A DNA stretch of 64,000 bases from Acinetobacter bouvetii DSM 14964 = CIP 107468 (GTDB taxonomy: Bacteria > Pseudomonadota > Gammaproteobacteria > Pseudomonadales > Moraxellaceae), in the NCBI RefSeq assembly GCF_000368865.1, contig NZ_KB849725.1:428082-492081 (forward strand), given 5' to 3'. The notes beneath the pieces were generated by a model that saw only the letters and a list, made by a program, of their open reading frames with translations, had not been told where the DNA came from and did no database searches. Below, piece by piece: positions 62,417-64,000 of the stretch; the stretch's first letter is position 1; every line of letters begins with the position of its first letter. The position numbers and the translations under genes were made by a program.

Positions 62417-63730
62417 ATGTCCGAACATCCTCAAGGACAAAAGCATTGTTCATTTTGCGGTAAAACGCAGTCTGAAGTCGGGAAACTGATTGCAGGTGAG
62501 GACGCGTACATCTGTAATGAATGTGTGGACGTATGCCTAGACTTGGTGCAAACCAGCCAGCAAGTTGAATCCAGCGACTGGGCAACCCGCCCATTGCCAA
62601 AACCGCATGAAATCCGCGCGGCGCTTGACCAGTATGTGATTGGCCAAGACGTTGCGAAGAAAACGCTTTCGGTTGCGGTGTATAACCATTACAAGCGTTT
62701 AAAAGTCAGTACCAGCGGTAAAAAGCCGGAAGACGGTGTTGAGATTTCAAAAAGCAACATCATGCTGGTGGGGCCGACAGGTTCAGGTAAAACCTTGCTG
62801 GCTCAAACACTTGCGCGTCTTTTAGATGTTCCGTTCGCCATGGCGGATGCAACTACGCTTACCGAAGCGGGCTATGTGGGTGAAGATGTTGAGAACATTG
62901 TTCAAAAACTCCTTCAAAAAGCGGATTACGATGTAGAAAAAGCGCAAAAGGGCATTATCTATATCGATGAAATTGACAAAATTACCCGCAAATCAGAAAA
63001 CCCGTCGATTACCCGCGATGTATCGGGTGAAGGCGTGCAGCAAGCTTTGCTGAAAATGATTGAAGGCACGGTTGCATCAATTCCGCCGCAGGGCGGCCGC
63101 AAGCATCCGCAGCAGGAATTCATTCAAATTGATACCTCCAATATCCTGTTTATCTGCGGCGGCGCATTCTCTGGCCTAGAGAAAATTGTGCAGCAGCGTC
63201 AGGAAAAAGGCGGTATTGGCTTTACTGCTGAAGTGCGCAAGAAAGACGAAACGAAAAAACTGTCTGACTTGTTCCGTCAGGTAGAGGCGACTGATTTGGT
63301 GAAATTTGGCTTAATTCCAGAGTTCATTGGCCGTTTGCCGGTGATTGCAACCTTGGATGAGCTGGATGAAGATGCTTTGATGCAGATTCTGACTGAACCG
63401 AAAAATGCGTTAACCCGTCAGTATGAATACCTGTTCAGCATGGAAAATGTGGACTTGGTCTTTGAAAAAGATGCTTTGCGCGCAGTCGCGAAGAAAGCGC
63501 TGGACCGCAATACGGGTGCACGCGGCTTACGTTCTATTTTAGAAAATTCACTGCTGGAAACCATGTACGATTTACCTAGCCGTACAGATGTCGGTACAGT
63601 TGTTGTGACTGAAGCGGCGATTAATGGTGAAGCGAAACCCGAGTTTAAAGCAGAGCGCCAGCCTAAAGAACAAAATGAAGAAACCGCGTCAAAAGCAGAT
63701 TTGAAAGTGATTGATTCAAAATCTGCATAA
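62417..63730 (+). CDS. clpX: ATP-dependent Clp protease ATP-binding subunit ClpX
   Basis: ClpX unfolds substrates for ClpP. The N-terminal zinc-binding domain ([20 protein letters not shown], then CNEC) precedes the AAA+ core with Walker A GPTGSGKT and Walker [11 protein letters not shown]. The ATG 62417 start has GGAG 5 bases upstream. It has 437 residues. Confidence 0.98.
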   Translation: MSEHPQGQKHCSFCGKTQSEVGKLIAGEDAYICNECVDVCLDLVQTSQQVESSDWATRPLPKPHEIRAALDQYVIGQDVAKKTLSVAVYNHYKRLKVSTSGKKPEDGVEISKSNIMLVGPTGSGKTLLAQTLARLLDVPFAMADATTLTEAGYVGEDVENIVQKLLQKADYDVEKAQKGIIYIDEIDKITRKSENPSITRDVSGEGVQQALLKMIEGTVASIPPQGGRKHPQQEFIQIDTSNILFICGGAFSGLEKIVQQRQEKGGIGFTAEVRKKDETKKLSDLFRQVEATDLVKFGLIPEFIGRLPVIATLDELDEDALMQILTEPKNALTRQYEYLFSMENVDLVFEKDALRAVAKKALDRNTGARGLRSILENSLLETMYDLPSRTDVGTVVVTEAAINGEAKPEFKAERQPKEQNEETASKADLKVIDSKSA

Positions 63731-63746
63731 AACCGCATTTCGTCAG

Positions 63747-63784
63747 AAACGCGCGCAAATCTAAGATTTGCGCGCGTTTTTTAT
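63747..63784 (+). terminator. intrinsic terminator after clpX
   Basis: AACGCGCGCAAATC / GATTTGCGCGCGTT with a 3-base loop and a T6 run. Confidence 0.95.
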
Positions 63785-63893
63785 TTCCAAAAATAAAGCT
63801 GAATGTTAATCTCAGCTAGATGGCTGGGATGGCCAGCAGTTTGAAATTTAAAACAATGATTGAAAATAAGAAAAGACGCAGTGAGGGATAGTC

Positions 63894-64000
63894 ATGCGTG
63901 GTGTATGTATTGCAATATTGAGCAGCATGATGCTGCTGGGCTGTCATGGAAAATCGTCTCTTGAACAGGAGCCGCATTTGGCTTCAACATTGAAGGATGT
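63894..64000 (+). CDS. lipoprotein gene, 3' end outside the window
   Basis: The first 35 codons encode a signal peptide with lipobox MLLGC (Cys17) and the mature start HGKSSLEQEP. GAGGG lies before the ATG. The function cannot be read from this fragment. The frame stays open to the last base. Confidence 0.75.
   Translation, partial: MRGVCIAILSSMMLLGCHGKSSLEQEPHLASTLKD

Noticed and set aside
1..64000. CRISPR arrays, tRNA/rRNA genes, insertion sequences, prophage or attachment sites
   Set aside because: Searched by eye for regularly spaced repeats, transposase or integrase motifs and cloverleaf sequences; none seen.

Overview
The window is chromosomal DNA of a gammaproteobacterium, most likely Acinetobacter. 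Supporting this are the moderate GC, the Moraxellaceae-style split of fimV, LOS-type lipid A and glycosyltransferase genes, and a Fiu/PiuA-PiuC iron locus. I base the genus on protein resemblance and gene order, not on a database search. I see no rRNA, tRNA, insertion sequence, prophage, integron or CRISPR array. Almost all of the window is ordinary core chromosome with short gaps and many clear intrinsic terminators.

Layout. 0-6 kb (minus strand): asd, fimV as two adjacent genes, an L-asparaginase and truA. The asd-fimV-truA order is that of Pseudomonas, with the asparaginase inserted. 6-11 kb: a membrane-anchored EEP-family protein, a small membrane protein, then an SDR reductase, a lipid A-type acyltransferase and a glycosyltransferase. 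11-18 kb: uup, slyX, an uncharacterised Acinetobacter-type protein, a membrane-anchored protein and topA. 18-26 kb: a Nudix hydrolase, an unclassified HExxH metalloprotease-like protein, an HdeD-like protein, an AhpD-like protein, glycerate kinase, a UvrD/Rep-type helicase, an RRM protein, an ASCH protein and small hypotheticals. 26-32 kb: a CPA2 antiporter, rpmB-rpmG, an aldehyde dehydrogenase divergent from a TetR regulator, and purU. 32-34 kb: tonB-exbB-exbD. 34-38 kb: msrA, a META lipoprotein, a DUF4105 protein, folA and thyA. 38-40 kb: two tandem CHAP/NlpC-like proteins facing two coupled small membrane proteins. 40-47 kb: lgt, an NRDE protein, phoX next to tatABC, and an AEC permease. 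47-53 kb: rdgB, a GNAT protein, metX-metW-Sel1 (overlapping) and leuA. 53-60 kb: an iron locus with two TonB-dependent receptors, PiuC and an FMN hydroxy-acid oxidase. 60-64 kb: tig, clpP, clpX and the start of a lipoprotein gene.

How the genes fit together. The energy transducer TonB-ExbB-ExbD (32 kb) can power the two outer-membrane receptors at 54.7-59.7 kb, both of which have Fur-like sites upstream. TatABC sits next to PhoX, which carries a twin-arginine signal and has a phased run of Pho-box-like repeats in its promoter. Lgt, the acyltransferase and the glycosyltransferase serve the envelope. Tig, ClpP and ClpX form the usual proteostasis cluster.

The most interesting leads are: the array of five 11-bp-phased Pho repeats before phoX; the fimV split placed exactly before its transmembrane helix; the tandem CHAP-like pair with a converging pair of coupled membrane proteins; and two gene-free stretches (7.3-7.7 kb and 21.5-21.9 kb) that look structured and conserved rather than empty.
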